A DNA stretch of 25,269 nt from JAYRSJ01 sp041920215 (GTDB taxonomy: Bacteria; Pseudomonadota; Gammaproteobacteria; Burkholderiales; Burkholderiaceae_C), in assembly GCA_041920215.1 (NCBI GenBank), contig JAYRSJ010000039.1, positions 1 to 25,269 on the forward strand, given 5' to 3'. The notes below the pieces were generated by a model. That model saw nothing but the letters and a program-made list of their open reading frames with translations. It was not told the DNA's origin and searched no databases. The position numbers were made by a program, and so were the translations under genes. Below, piece by piece: positions 15,744-22,677 of the stretch (position 1 is its first letter; every line of letters starts with the position of its first letter).

Positions 15744-16943
15744 CTACCGGCGTGAACCCCGCGATACGGCCAGCTCGCCAATGCGCAACGGTCGAGCCTC
15801 ACCCCATTCGACCAGATAGCGCTTGGATTCTTCGAGCCGCGTGGCCTGCAAGTTCAACGAATCGACGGCGCTCATAAAGTTCTCGGCGGCCTTGACCTCG
15901 GCAATGGCAGCTTCGCGAATGCTTGCATCCGCAAATCGCTTAGCTTCGTCAAGCTTTGGAGTGGCGCTGCCAGTTGGTCTTCGTTGAGACCAAAACCACT
16001 TGATTGGGAGGGGCAGGATGCTTTCCTTCGCGATTGTCAGGAACTCTTCACCCCGCCCGGTCCACGCCTCAACTTCGGCTGACATGGCTGATGCACACTC
16101 GTCGCACATCATTCTGTTTTGCTTGGCCCCCTCTTGAACCGCTTCTGCTCGCGCACCTTGGAGGCCGCTCCCTCCTGGGAACATCGACAGCATTTGTAAA
16201 GCACCGAGACGGGCCAGACCTGCGAGCCGATGCTCACTCAAGAGCCTATGAAGGTCCGTCATCTTGTCCACAAGAGCGACAAGCAGTTCGCGGTAACCGA
16301 ACAGCTCGTTGCTCTGAATTTTGGACTTGAGCCTGGCATAGAAGCGCCTTTTTAGGTGCCCCTGGATCGCCCCCATCTCCCGCTCAATCGACTCAAGCTG
16401 ATTCCTGACTGCTGCTTCGCGTTCTCCCATCGATAGTGAACGCTGAACCTGCCTGAGGTAATCGCAGGCAAACTCAATTTTCGAGGTCTGCTCATCGCGC
16501 TGAAAGGCCGCGATTCCAGATACGCAGCCTTCAATCTTTTTAAGAGTTTCTTGAATATCCGCTAGGTACTTTTGCCCGACCACAATCGAGGCAAGGCGCC
16601 AAACTGCCGCGACGTTGATCAGAGTCGGGAGATGCGATGGGTCCAGCAACTTGGCACTCTCGACAATGCCGCCATCTCCGACGGCAAAAGCACGATAGCC
16701 AACACCATCAGAGGCCCGCACCAAGTCACCATTGATTTGGACTTCCATCAGTTTGGTAGTACCCGTGTATCCCTTAAACAGAACTTCCGGCAGGCCCTGA
16801 AGAGCAGCAATCGCGCGACCGACAGGGCCGTCAATCTCTTGTGTCTTGCCACGCTTGATACCCGCCAAGTCGGAACTCGGCCGCAGCACCAGCACAGGCT
16901 TATCTGGGGTCTCGCCGATGACGATCTGTCGAACGTTTGACAT
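15744..16943 (-). CDS. Hypothetical protein (399 residues), convergent with the BREX operon
   Basis: I do not recognise this protein. The N-terminal ~100 residues look beta-rich (VRQIVIGETPDKPVLVLRPS ... LMEVQINGDLVRASDGVGYR). The centre (about 115-270) is strongly helical with coiled-coil character (YLADIQETLKKIEG, REAAVRNQLESIEREMGAIQ). A Cys pair lies in MMCDECASAM, and a second helical block covers the last 60 residues. No signal peptide is evident; one weakly hydrophobic stretch (ILPLPIKWFWS, near residue 315) might touch a membrane. The ATG at 16943 has no strong ribosome binding site. It faces the BREX operon and its DNA is noticeably less GC-rich than the cargo to its right, so it may have arrived separately or with BREX. 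A role as an accessory defence protein is possible but only inferred from position. Confidence 0.7.
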   Translation of the reverse strand: MSNVRQIVIGETPDKPVLVLRPSSDLAGIKRGKTQEIDGPVGRAIAALQGLPEVLFKGYTGTTKLMEVQINGDLVRASDGVGYRAFAVGDGGIVESAKLLDPSHLPTLINVAAVWRLASIVVGQKYLADIQETLKKIEGCVSGIAAFQRDEQTSKIEFACDYLRQVQRSLSMGEREAAVRNQLESIEREMGAIQGHLKRRFYARLKSKIQSNELFGYRELLVALVDKMTDLHRLLSEHRLAGLARLGALQMLSMFPGGSGLQGARAEAVQEGAKQNRMMCDECASAMSAEVEAWTGRGEEFLTIAKESILPLPIKWFWSQRRPTGSATPKLDEAKRFADASIREAAIAEVKAAENFMSAVDSLNLQATRLEESKRYLVEWGEARPLRIGELAVSRGSRR

Positions 16944-16949
16944 GGCTTG

Positions 16950-17207
16950 TCACGTTGGGTCGGTGCTCAAGCTTACGTTCAGCACCACCAACTCTCCTGC
17001 GTCTTCGGCCGCGCCCCGCGCTCCTCTGGTCCCGCCGCAGACGCCAGCGCTGCCCGGGCCAGAAGCTGGCACAGCCGGGTCATCGTGGAAGGCATTTGCC
17101 TGCCCACCCGGGCCCCTGCGCTGCTCGTTGTCCCCGAACACGAACAGCCAATCGGGACGGGCTCTCAGCTCGGCCCGCTCGAATCGATCCAATTCAACCA
17201 CCGGCAT
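16950..17207 (-). pseudogene. Truncated 'FVFGDN'-type protein (only the first ~40 residues look genuine)
   Basis: From ATG 17207 the product starts MPVVELDRFERAELRARPDW then LFVFGDNEQRRGPGGQA. Small proteins with F-V-F-G-D-N followed by G-x-G-G-Q-A normally continue with A-x-x-x-R-G-x-P-N-A-x-G-I-P-T-K. Here the sequence instead becomes low-complexity (DDPAVPASGPGSAGVCGG ...) and ends at 16950, giving 85 residues. The family's expected second half is therefore missing, by frameshift or because foreign DNA joined here. GGAGGG precedes the ATG, and the gene overlaps the end of the TGT-like gene by 14 bp, so it was the last member of that operon. The junction with the less GC-rich segment probably lies at 16945-17100. 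Confidence 0.5.
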
Positions 17208-18333
17208 TCAGCCCTCCATCCAGCGAAGTTTCGGGGCAAGGCGCACCCTGCCCCAGCAGCTCCCTCACCCCTTCCCCGAACCCCGCCAGGTCCTCGTCGT
17301 ACTCGGCCAGCAGCGCCTCGCTCATCCCGCGCATGCGCAGCTTGGCCACGGCCCAGACTCCATCCTGGGAGGCCTGCCAGACCGCATCCCGGTACTCCAG
17401 CTGCCCGTCCATGAGCAGATCCGCGTACTGCAGGGCCAGCGCCTCCAGCACCAGCTCCTCCACTCCGGAGAGCGAGCCGCCGAAGTCGGCCGGGTCGAAC
17501 AGGCTGCGCGGCAACGCCGCGCAGGCCTGCAGGCCCTCGATGGCCGCGTGCTGCCGCTGCAGCCACGCATCCATGTGCCCCACCCGAAACGCCATGTCCC
17601 GCCCGGTACGCCGCTCCGCCCTCGCCTGCATGTCCCAGGCCATCGAGTCGGCCGACGCCACGCGCGGATGCTTGGCCAACACCGCCAGCGCCTCGCCTTT
17701 GACCCCAAACAGGTGCAGTCGCACGTGCTCAGGCAGCAGAGCGTCCACGGCCTCCAGAATGGCCAGGATGCCGGTCGGCCCGTGCACGGGACGCCGACAG
17801 ACTGAGCCCAGCCCCACCAGGCTGGGCCACCGCGCCAGCGGTAGCCATTCGGCGCACAACGCGTATTCCGCCGGCGTCCACCCCTGCAGCACCGGCATCG
17901 GGGCCGGCAGGCCCCGGCGCTCGGCCTCCGCCGTGCAGCGCATCAGCATCACAGCCGTGGCCGCGATCCGCAGCAGCCGCAACGGTCGGTCGGCCGCAAT
18001 CTCGGGCTCGCAGCAGAAGTCCATGGCGGCATGCCAGGCCCACGGGAAGGCGCCGACCAGGTCGTAATAGTCGGACACGGTCCAGCGGTAGTCCCCATAC
18101 CGCGCAGCCGCCACAAACCCGGCCGAGTCCAGCGCCGCGTCCAGCCCATCGAGCTGGCCAGGCCTGGGCACCCTGAACCCCTGGAACTCCCCTGCCCTTT
18201 CATGGGAACCCGCGAAGGTGCGCGCGAACGCGTTGGCCGAGAACAGTACCGGATAGCCTCGCTGCCTGGCCGCCGCCGGCAAGGCCCCGCCGGTCAGCGG
18301 CAGGCCCACCCGCATCTGCAGCGCCGCGCTCAT
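17194..18333 (-). CDS. tRNA-guanine-transglycosylase-like protein (TGT/DpdA-like fold, ICE-associated)
   Basis: A 379-residue protein with features of a TGT barrel: YPVLFSANAF (27-36), the DSAGFVAAARYGDY segment at 69-82 that matches the D-S-G-G-F active-site motif of TGT, MDFCCEPEI (104-112), VGLGSVCRRPVHGPTGIL (173-190), HLFGVKG (207-213) and a late RVASADSMAWD segment. TGT enzymes exchange guanine for a 7-deazaguanine in tRNA; DpdA relatives do this in DNA. I do not see the C-terminal Cys-rich zinc site of bacterial TGT, so the substrate may differ. The family resembles what NCBI calls a DUF7221 queuine tRNA-ribosyltransferase-like protein, from memory. The start overlaps the stop of the preceding gene (ATGA, 18330-18333). 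It sits in an operon with a truncated FVFGDN gene, and the preceding operon ends with a PP-loop enzyme. Confidence 0.7.
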   Translation of the reverse strand: MSAALQMRVGLPLTGGALPAAARQRGYPVLFSANAFARTFAGSHERAGEFQGFRVPRPGQLDGLDAALDSAGFVAAARYGDYRWTVSDYYDLVGAFPWAWHAAMDFCCEPEIAADRPLRLLRIAATAVMLMRCTAEAERRGLPAPMPVLQGWTPAEYALCAEWLPLARWPSLVGLGSVCRRPVHGPTGILAILEAVDALLPEHVRLHLFGVKGEALAVLAKHPRVASADSMAWDMQARAERRTGRDMAFRVGHMDAWLQRQHAAIEGLQACAALPRSLFDPADFGGSLSGVEELVLEALALQYADLLMDGQLEYRDAVWQASQDGVWAVAKLRMRGMSEALLAEYDEDLAGFGEGVRELLGQGAPCPETSLDGGLNAGG

Positions 18334-18803
18334 GCAGCACCCCCGAGCTGCAGCACACCCTGGCGCGCCACCGATTCGGCCGCAGCCGCCCGGCGCTCGG
18401 CCTCCCGCTGCCTGAAAGCCTGGCTGCGCGCCTCCATCACCCCCGTGTGCACGTCCACCACGTACCGGAAGTACAGGGCCGTCAGCGGCCCCCGCCATGC
18501 CGCCCAGGCCGCACGGATCGCCGCCCGCTGGGCCTCGGTGGCCGCAAGGTACTCGCGGCGTGCCGAGCGCCAATGCCGCGCCGTGAGGTCGCGCATGCGC
18601 GCTTCGGATGCCACCAACAGGGCCTGCCGGCGAGCCGCCAGGGCGTCCAGATCCACCGGCGCCGGCTCCGGCAGTTGATCGGCCAGCAGCGGCAGCGCCG
18701 CACGGGCCTTGGCCAGCTCGCGCGCCGGCCGCGAAGCGGCAAGCGCCTGCTTGCGCTGGGTCCAGTTAAGGGCCTCGTAACGGGGCAGCGGATGGAATCG
18801 CAT
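18330..18803 (-). CDS. Hypothetical helical protein (157 residues) upstream of the TGT-like gene
   Basis: Unrecognised. The sequence starts MRFHPLPRYEALNWTQRKQA and is almost wholly helical and very rich in Ala and Arg (ARRQALLVASEARMRDLTAR, EAERRAAAAESVARQG), like a charged coiled-coil or nucleic-acid-associated small protein. One aromatic stretch, TALYFRYVVDVHTGV, lies near residue 110. A good ribosome binding site (GAGGGG, 7 bases) precedes the ATG. The stop overlaps the TGT-like start by four bases, so the two are translationally coupled, and it may be a partner of that enzyme. Proteins of this kind recur in integrative-element cargo, but I can assign no function. Confidence 0.7.
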   Translation of the reverse strand: MRFHPLPRYEALNWTQRKQALAASRPARELAKARAALPLLADQLPEPAPVDLDALAARRQALLVASEARMRDLTARHWRSARREYLAATEAQRAAIRAAWAAWRGPLTALYFRYVVDVHTGVMEARSQAFRQREAERRAAAAESVARQGVLQLGGAA

Positions 18804-18813
18804 CGCCGACCCC

Positions 18814-19491
18814 TCAGGCGTACCAGGTGCAGCGCACCGGCTTGCCGGTCCACAGGCTAGCCGGGTGCTTGAAACGGACGTTCAGAACCCCATTGCCTTC
18901 GGCTTGGCGCACCATCTCGCGGGCGTCGTCCTCGAACTGATCGCGGCAGGGCGTGCTGTGTCCGGCCATGGCCATCGGCCCATCCGCCTGGATCTCGGCC
19001 TTGATGGCCCGTATTGCCACCGAGCGATCCGACACCACCCGGACCACCTGGAAGAAGTCGACGTTCGTCTGCTCGTAGCCCCAGCAGGCATAGACGATGT
19101 CGTCCAGCTTCAGCGTGTGGGGCGCGCTCTTGCGAGCCAGCAGGCGCTCGGCGCGCGCAGCGGCCGCGCGCTGCTGCTTCGCCACCCACTCCGCCAGGAA
19201 GCGTTCCCGGAAGGCCTCGCCGCCGAACCGATGATGAAACGCCGGCTTGCCCGCCGTGCCCACGTAGCCCAGCGCACAGACCTGCCCATCCGCCCGGTTG
19301 TAGAGATACACCACCGCATCCGTCCCCTCAACCTGCCGCACCACAGCCCCAGCCGGAACGAAGCGCGCGGCCACGCGCTGCGCAACTGCCCCCAAAACCC
19401 CATCTGCTCCTTGGCGAGTCGCGGGGGGTGCGGGAGGAACGCCCGCTGCACTGGTGGTGGCGTTGGCGTCTTGGCTGTGGGTCGCGTTCAT
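18814..19491 (-). CDS. Mobile-element hypothetical protein (225 residues), first gene after leader copy A
   Basis: The product starts MNATHSQDANATTSAAGVPP and can be read in three parts. First comes a low-complexity Ala/Pro/Thr segment (residues 1-30, with PPAPPATRQGA). A middle region (VVYLYNRADGQVCALGYVG ... HHRFGGEAFRERFLAEW) follows, and then a C-terminal domain (YACWGYEQTNVDFFQVVRVV, then HPASLWTGKPVRCTWYA). The C-terminal pattern Y-x-x-W-G-Y-x-Q-T-N-V-D-F is one I associate with proteins encoded on plasmids and conjugative elements, function unknown. The frame stays open far upstream, but ATG 19491 is supported by AAAGG about 7 bases before it and by homology of its first residues to the gene at 22182. 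It heads the operon that runs into the TGT-like gene. Confidence 0.75.
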   Translation of the reverse strand: MNATHSQDANATTSAAGVPPAPPATRQGADGVLGAVAQRVAARFVPAGAVVRQVEGTDAVVYLYNRADGQVCALGYVGTAGKPAFHHRFGGEAFRERFLAEWVAKQQRAAAARAERLLARKSAPHTLKLDDIVYACWGYEQTNVDFFQVVRVVSDRSVAIRAIKAEIQADGPMAMAGHSTPCRDQFEDDAREMVRQAEGNGVLNVRFKHPASLWTGKPVRCTWYA

Positions 19492-19504
19492 AGATGGCCT
19501 TTCT

Positions 19505-19694
19505 GGGTGGTGTGAGGGATCTGCACCTCGGGTCGTCGCGACGCCAAAAGAGCGAGCGGACCGGGCAGAGCCAGGGCACGCCCGGAGGCCGCAGCCGAAC
19601 GAAGAGAGGACCGGGTGAGGACGTGGGCGCAGCCGCACCCTTGCGCTGCCCGGGCCCCCCGAGCTGGCGTCGAACAGCGACGAACCCGCGTGCA
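19505..19694 (-). ncRNA. Structured leader R1, copy A (candidate radC-motif-like 5' UTR)
   Basis: A 190-bp sequence almost identical to 22196-22385 and matching 25143-25269. It lies just before the ribosome binding site of the gene starting at 19491. Read on the minus strand, GGGTTCGTCG (19687-19678) can pair with CGACGACCC (19538-19530), with one bulged base. CGACGCCA (19672-19665) pairs perfectly with TGGCGTCG (19546-19539). The two ends of the leader are therefore closed by a ~17-bp helix. A second hairpin forms within it (GGGCAGCGCA against TGCGGCTGCGCCC). Placement in front of mobile-element, methyltransferase-type genes matches the reported context of the radC RNA motif. The identity is inferred. 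Confidence 0.55.
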
Positions 19695-19803
19695 GAGCCC
19701 GCCCCCAGAAGGCGAGCGCGGCCCAGGTTTGCCAAGCCGCCAGCACCGCAGCACAACCCAAAGGGGCGTGCGCCCACGCCGGCCGGGCCGGCGCAACTCA
19801 ATG
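19695..19803 (-). repeat. Variable spacer between R2 and R1 with a conserved GC hairpin
   Basis: This stretch differs from its counterpart at 22386-22503 except near its distal end. A perfect 8-bp stem lies there, CGCCGGCC (19777-19784) and GGCCGGCG (19786-19793). The second copy keeps the stem as CGCCGGC/GCCGGCG (22479-22485 and 22489-22495) with a different loop. The promoter of the downstream operon may lie in this spacer, but I see no convincing -35/-10 pair. Confidence 0.4.
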
Positions 19804-19943
19804 AAGCGAAGCGACGTGCGTCAGCTGGTCGCGCAGCGCCCCTGCAAGCACCGCGCGCAGCGTTGGGCCAGCGGCCGGACGCGAAGGCCTGCGGGGTGAT
19901 GGCCCGCGCCTCCGGGGCAGCCGGCCCCGGGTAGAGCGGTCGG
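19804..19943 (-). repeat. Dispersed repeat R2, copy A (3' side of the PP-loop operon)
   Basis: About 140 bp nearly identical to 22504-22644, with a few substitutions and one single-base indel. It contains a strong hairpin, CCGGGGC (19912-19918) and GCCCCGG (19924-19930), with a 5-base loop. It lies downstream of one operon and upstream of the next leader, so a terminator or RNA-stability role is possible, although no T-tract follows. ORFs through it are spurious. The 80 bp between it and the PP-loop stop codon (19944-20023) hold nothing recognisable. Confidence 0.6.
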
Positions 19944-20023
19944 CCCTGCCGCCAGGCCATACCGCGAAGCCATGCAAGCCCCCCGCCCAAGTGGCTTGCG
20001 CCGGGGGCACTCGATGGGCGTCC

Positions 20024-21085
20024 CTACATCAGCGCCAGGTCCAGCTGCTTGGAACCCTGCGCTTGTCGGAGCTGCTCCAGGCTGATGCCCTTGGCGGACC
20101 GGGCGTCGAATGCGTTGTCGGGCCCACGCAGCGCATCCGCCATGCTCACGAAAAGCTCGCGCTTGTCGCGCAGGACCTTGAAGTCCTCGCCCACCACCCC
20201 ATTGACCCGGGCCCATTGATTCCACGAGAAGGAACGCCCCAGCCCGACGCAGGTGCTGGTGGACGGGAACGAGTCCCCATGGCGCACCAGCTCCTCCCAG
20301 CCCGCCCCGAACTCCACGGCGTCAAAGCGGCTGTGTCGGCCGGTCAGTGCCACCCACTCCAAATGCAAGGCCCTCTCGAACAGCTCCGGGTGCTCGGCGG
20401 CGAGCCAGTACAGCTCCCAGTGCTTGGACGCCGGGCAGAAGAAGCACGCGCTCTTCAGGGGCACCAGCTCCGGCCCCATCGACAGGGCAATGGCGCTCAC
20501 GCAGTCCGGTCGCGTCCAGCGCAGCAGCTGCAGCGGATAGACGTACTCGAAGGACTCGTCGCTGGCACGCATGCCCTTGGACCGGCGCAGATCCGCCTTG
20601 CCGCAGTCGTACCCGATGAGCTTGACGATGCGCTCACCGCGCACCTGGGCTTCCAGCCACAGCGGGTGCGGGTCGCGACGGTTCGGCCCCTTGGCCACGC
20701 CGCGCAGGAGCTGGTCTTGTGGGCTGGTCTTCCACTTCAGCGAACACGACTTCATCCCGAAGGCGAGCGACGGCAGGGTCTCGTTCGCCAGGCAGTTCCC
20801 GTAGAGGTCCTCGTAGCCGGTCCCTGGCAGGGTTACCTTTTTGCAGAGGGTCACCCCAGGCCAGCCCCAGCCGGCGAGGACTCGATTGATTCGCTCAACA
20901 TGCTGGAGGGTCTCAGGCTTCTCGCCCCCGGTGTCGGCCATGGTGATGAGGTCGGGCACGATCCCGGACTCTCGCAGGGCCACAAGCATGGCGGTCGAGT
21001 CCACACCGGCGCCGAAGCACACCACTACGAGACGGCCCGCCAGGCGGTCACGCAGCGCCGCGATCTGCCATTCAGAGAGCAGCAT
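20024..21085 (-). CDS. PP-loop (adenine nucleotide alpha-hydrolase) protein, PAPS-reductase-like
   Basis: A 353-residue cytoplasmic enzyme. The N-terminus carries a PP-loop in LVVVCFGAGVDSTAMLVAL (G25-S30), a variant of the S-G-G-x-D-S pyrophosphate-binding motif. Next come IVPDLITMADTGGEKPET, typical of PAPS-reductase/DndC-like proteins, and later a cysteine pair in SACFFCPASKHWELYWLA (near 211-228) that could bind metal or act in sulfur chemistry. Such enzymes adenylate a substrate carbonyl or sulfate; relatives act in sulfate reduction, tRNA thiolation, queuosine synthesis (QueC) and DNA phosphorothioation (DndC). The real substrate is unknown. ATG 21085 is backed by GGAGGAG at 8 bases and overlaps the previous stop by 14 bp. 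Last gene of its operon; the TGT-like operon follows the R2/R1 repeats. Confidence 0.8.
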   Translation of the reverse strand: MLLSEWQIAALRDRLAGRLVVVCFGAGVDSTAMLVALRESGIVPDLITMADTGGEKPETLQHVERINRVLAGWGWPGVTLCKKVTLPGTGYEDLYGNCLANETLPSLAFGMKSCSLKWKTSPQDQLLRGVAKGPNRRDPHPLWLEAQVRGERIVKLIGYDCGKADLRRSKGMRASDESFEYVYPLQLLRWTRPDCVSAIALSMGPELVPLKSACFFCPASKHWELYWLAAEHPELFERALHLEWVALTGRHSRFDAVEFGAGWEELVRHGDSFPSTSTCVGLGRSFSWNQWARVNGVVGEDFKVLRDKRELFVSMADALRGPDNAFDARSAKGISLEQLRQAQGSKQLDLALM

Positions 21086-21413
21086 GGCGGGACTCCTCCA
21101 GGCCTTCGAAGGCCACGAAGCACACGAAGCGACAGGCGCAGATCCGATGCGCGGCGGCGCATGTCTCCAGGTCCACCCGCAACCCGTAGGTCTCGGCGTA
21201 GGCCTGCAGCAGCTCGTCGAGCTTGGCGGCGGTGCGCAGCTGGTGCGCGGCATCTAGCCGCTCGATGGCGACCTTGGCGAACAGCGGGAGGTGCTGGAAC
21301 GGCGTAGTGCCCAGGCCCAGCCGCGAACCTTCCGCCCGAGCCGCCACCACATCGGCACCTGACTTGTGGGCCGCGGTTTCCCCGCACAGGTCATCAGCTT
21401 GCAGTCGATTCAT
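21072..21413 (-). CDS. Hypothetical protein (113 residues)
   Basis: An unrecognised small protein starting MNRLQADDLCGETAAHKSGA. A helical middle (LPLFAKVAIERLDAAHQLRT, AAKLDELLQAYAETYGLRVD) is followed by a cysteine-rich end, LETCAAAHRICACRFVCFVA, with five cysteines (counting the one near the N-terminus) and a histidine, which might bind zinc. It is coupled on both sides: its start overlaps the previous stop by four bases (ATGA, with AGGAG 8 bases upstream), and it overlaps the PP-loop start by 14 bp. It may work with the PP-loop enzyme, for which the operon arrangement is the only evidence. Confidence 0.7.
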   Translation of the reverse strand: MNRLQADDLCGETAAHKSGADVVAARAEGSRLGLGTTPFQHLPLFAKVAIERLDAAHQLRTAAKLDELLQAYAETYGLRVDLETCAAAHRICACRFVCFVAFEGLEESRHAAL

Positions 21414-21859
21414 GATTCCGCTCCTGGGAACTGGTGTTCAGCGTCGTAGGCGGCGAGCCGCTCGTTAGCCTGCTCGAAGGAGATCTCGCGCAGGTTCATT
21501 CGCCGGATCAGGTCTGCGGCGAAGTTGCCGCGCTGGAAGCTCGGCAGCTGAGCGAGGCGATCAAGAGCGCCAGGGGCAGGCTGGGTGAACCCTGCCGCCC
21601 AGGCGGCTTCAAGCAACTGCTCCTCGCTGTCGTAGATGCCGTGCCCAGAGAAGCCGCGCTCGTCGAAGTACTGCAGGCGCCAGCAACCGGGTTGCGTCAT
21701 ATCGGGCAGCAGAAAGGCCCAACGCTTCCCGCTGTCGGACACCAGCTCCAGGCCGTCGCGCGCACTGCCGAGCGAAGCCACGCCGGCTTGGCGCGTGCTG
21801 CGGACCCTGGCCAGGTGCAACTCGAAGGCCGCGCGATTGATCGGCACCTGCGTGTTCAT
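21410..21859 (-). CDS. Hypothetical mobile-element protein (149 residues)
   Basis: The product starts MNTQVPINRAAFELHLARVR and contains GKRWAFLLPDMTQPGCWRLQ, YFDERGFSGHGIYDSEEQLL and a C-terminal helix pair (FAADLIRRMNLREISFEQAN, ERLAAYDAEHQFPG). The middle motif (F-D-x-x-G-F-S-G-H, then an acidic helix) recurs in small proteins of integrative elements as I recall them, but no function is known to me. ATG 21859 is preferred to GTG 21874 because a TGAGG sequence lies upstream and the N-terminus reads naturally. It is 11 bases after the stop of the previous gene and overlaps the next gene by four bases. Confidence 0.7.
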   Translation of the reverse strand: MNTQVPINRAAFELHLARVRSTRQAGVASLGSARDGLELVSDSGKRWAFLLPDMTQPGCWRLQYFDERGFSGHGIYDSEEQLLEAAWAAGFTQPAPGALDRLAQLPSFQRGNFAADLIRRMNLREISFEQANERLAAYDAEHQFPGAES

Positions 21860-21870
21860 CGCCTGAGGCC

Positions 21871-22182
21871 TCACAGCGAGCGGGCCGCCCAGCGCGGCGA
21901 CTCCTGCAGCACCTTGCCATCCGGCCCGCGCAGCTGGATCTGCACGATGTCCCCGAACTGATCAGCCGGACCAAAGCAGGCAGCGCGCTGCGCGCTTGCA
22001 AACGACTCCGTGGCCTCCTCCAGCGTCGACCACGGATCCTCAACAGGCCCATGCTCCGAGCTGATGATCACCACCACGTAGTCACCGCCCTCCCCTGCTC
22101 CTTGGCGAGTCGCGGGGGGTGCGGGGGGAACGCCCGCTGCATTGGTAGTGGCGTTGGCGGGTTGATGGCTGGCTGCGCTCAT
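21871..22182 (-). CDS. Hypothetical protein (103 residues), first gene after leader copy B
   Basis: The N-terminal 30 residues (MSAASHQPANATTNAAGVPP, APPATRQGAGEG) are nearly the same as those of the protein starting at 19491. After them comes a short unrelated domain (DYVVVIISSEHGPVEDPWST, LEEATESFASAQRAACFGPA, IVQIQLRGPDGKVLQ). It looks like a small alpha/beta domain; function unknown. AAAGGA lies 7 bases before ATG 22182. It heads the operon that continues through 21410-21859 and 21072-21413 to the PP-loop gene, and its transcript would carry the R1 leader. Confidence 0.75.
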   Translation of the reverse strand: MSAASHQPANATTNAAGVPPAPPATRQGAGEGGDYVVVIISSEHGPVEDPWSTLEEATESFASAQRAACFGPADQFGDIVQIQLRGPDGKVLQESPRWAARSL

Positions 22183-22195
22183 GGCTGGTCCTTTC

Positions 22196-22385
22196 GGGTG
22201 GTGTGAGGGATCTGCACCTCGGGTCGTCGCGACGCCAAAAGAGCGAGCGGACCGGGCAGAGCCAGGGCACGCCCGCAAGCCGCAGCCGAACGAAGAGAGG
22301 ACCGGGTGAGGACGTGGGCGCAGCCGCACCCTTGCGCTGCCCGGGCCCCGCGAGCTGGCGTCGAACAGCGACGAACCCGCGTGCA
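22196..22385 (-). ncRNA. Structured leader R1, copy B (candidate radC-motif-like 5' UTR)
   Basis: 190 bp with only a handful of differences from copy A, and the same distance (about 13 bp) to the start codon of its gene. All complementary segments of the long closing helix are conserved, including the self-complementary CGTCGCGACG block near its gene-proximal end. Such conservation between paralogous loci with unrelated downstream genes points to function in the RNA or DNA of the leader, not coding. Confidence 0.55.
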
Positions 22386-22503
22386 ATCCCGTCAGCCCGA
22401 ATGACGAGCGCGGCCTGCGGCTTTCAACCCGCCAACGCCACGGCGCAGCCCTCCCGGGGTGCGCCAGTTCAGCCTTCACGCCGGCCAAGCCGGCGCATTC
22501 ACT

Positions 22504-22644
22504 AAGCGAAGCGACGTGCGTCAGCTGGTCGCGCAGCGCCCCCGCAAGCACCGCGCGCAGCGTTGGGCCAGCGGCCGGACGCGAAGGCCTTGCGGGGTGA
22601 TGGCCCGCGCCTCCGGGGCGGCCGGCCCCGGGTAGAGCGGTCGG
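22504..22644 (-). repeat. Dispersed repeat R2, copy B
   Basis: The counterpart of 19804-19943. The 7-bp hairpin stem is preserved (22613-22619 with 22625-22631) while its loop differs by one base. It follows the small gene 22678-22899 and precedes the R1 leader of the next operon. Between R2 and R1 (22386-22503) the sequence is unlike copy A except for the hairpin at 22479-22495. Confidence 0.6.
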
Positions 22645-22677
22645 TCCACCAACTCCAGCCCGCGCAAGCCGGGCTCG

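Noticed and set aside
16937..18067. Long plus-strand ORFs over the TGT-like gene
   Set aside because: They are antisense shadows of the minus-strand operon, low in complexity (Ser/Arg/Pro/Ala), with no ribosome binding site or recognisable domain.
19991..21307. A 438-codon plus-strand ORF opposite the PP-loop gene
   Set aside because: The minus strand carries a recognisable PP-loop protein with good ribosome binding site and operon overlaps; the plus-strand product is low-complexity.
22201..22551. Extended reading of the 21871-22182 gene upstream through leader R1 and the spacer
   Set aside because: The extension translates non-coding repeat sequence shared by three loci (also seen for the genes at 19491 and 25108); each gene has an ATG with a good ribosome binding site right after the leader.
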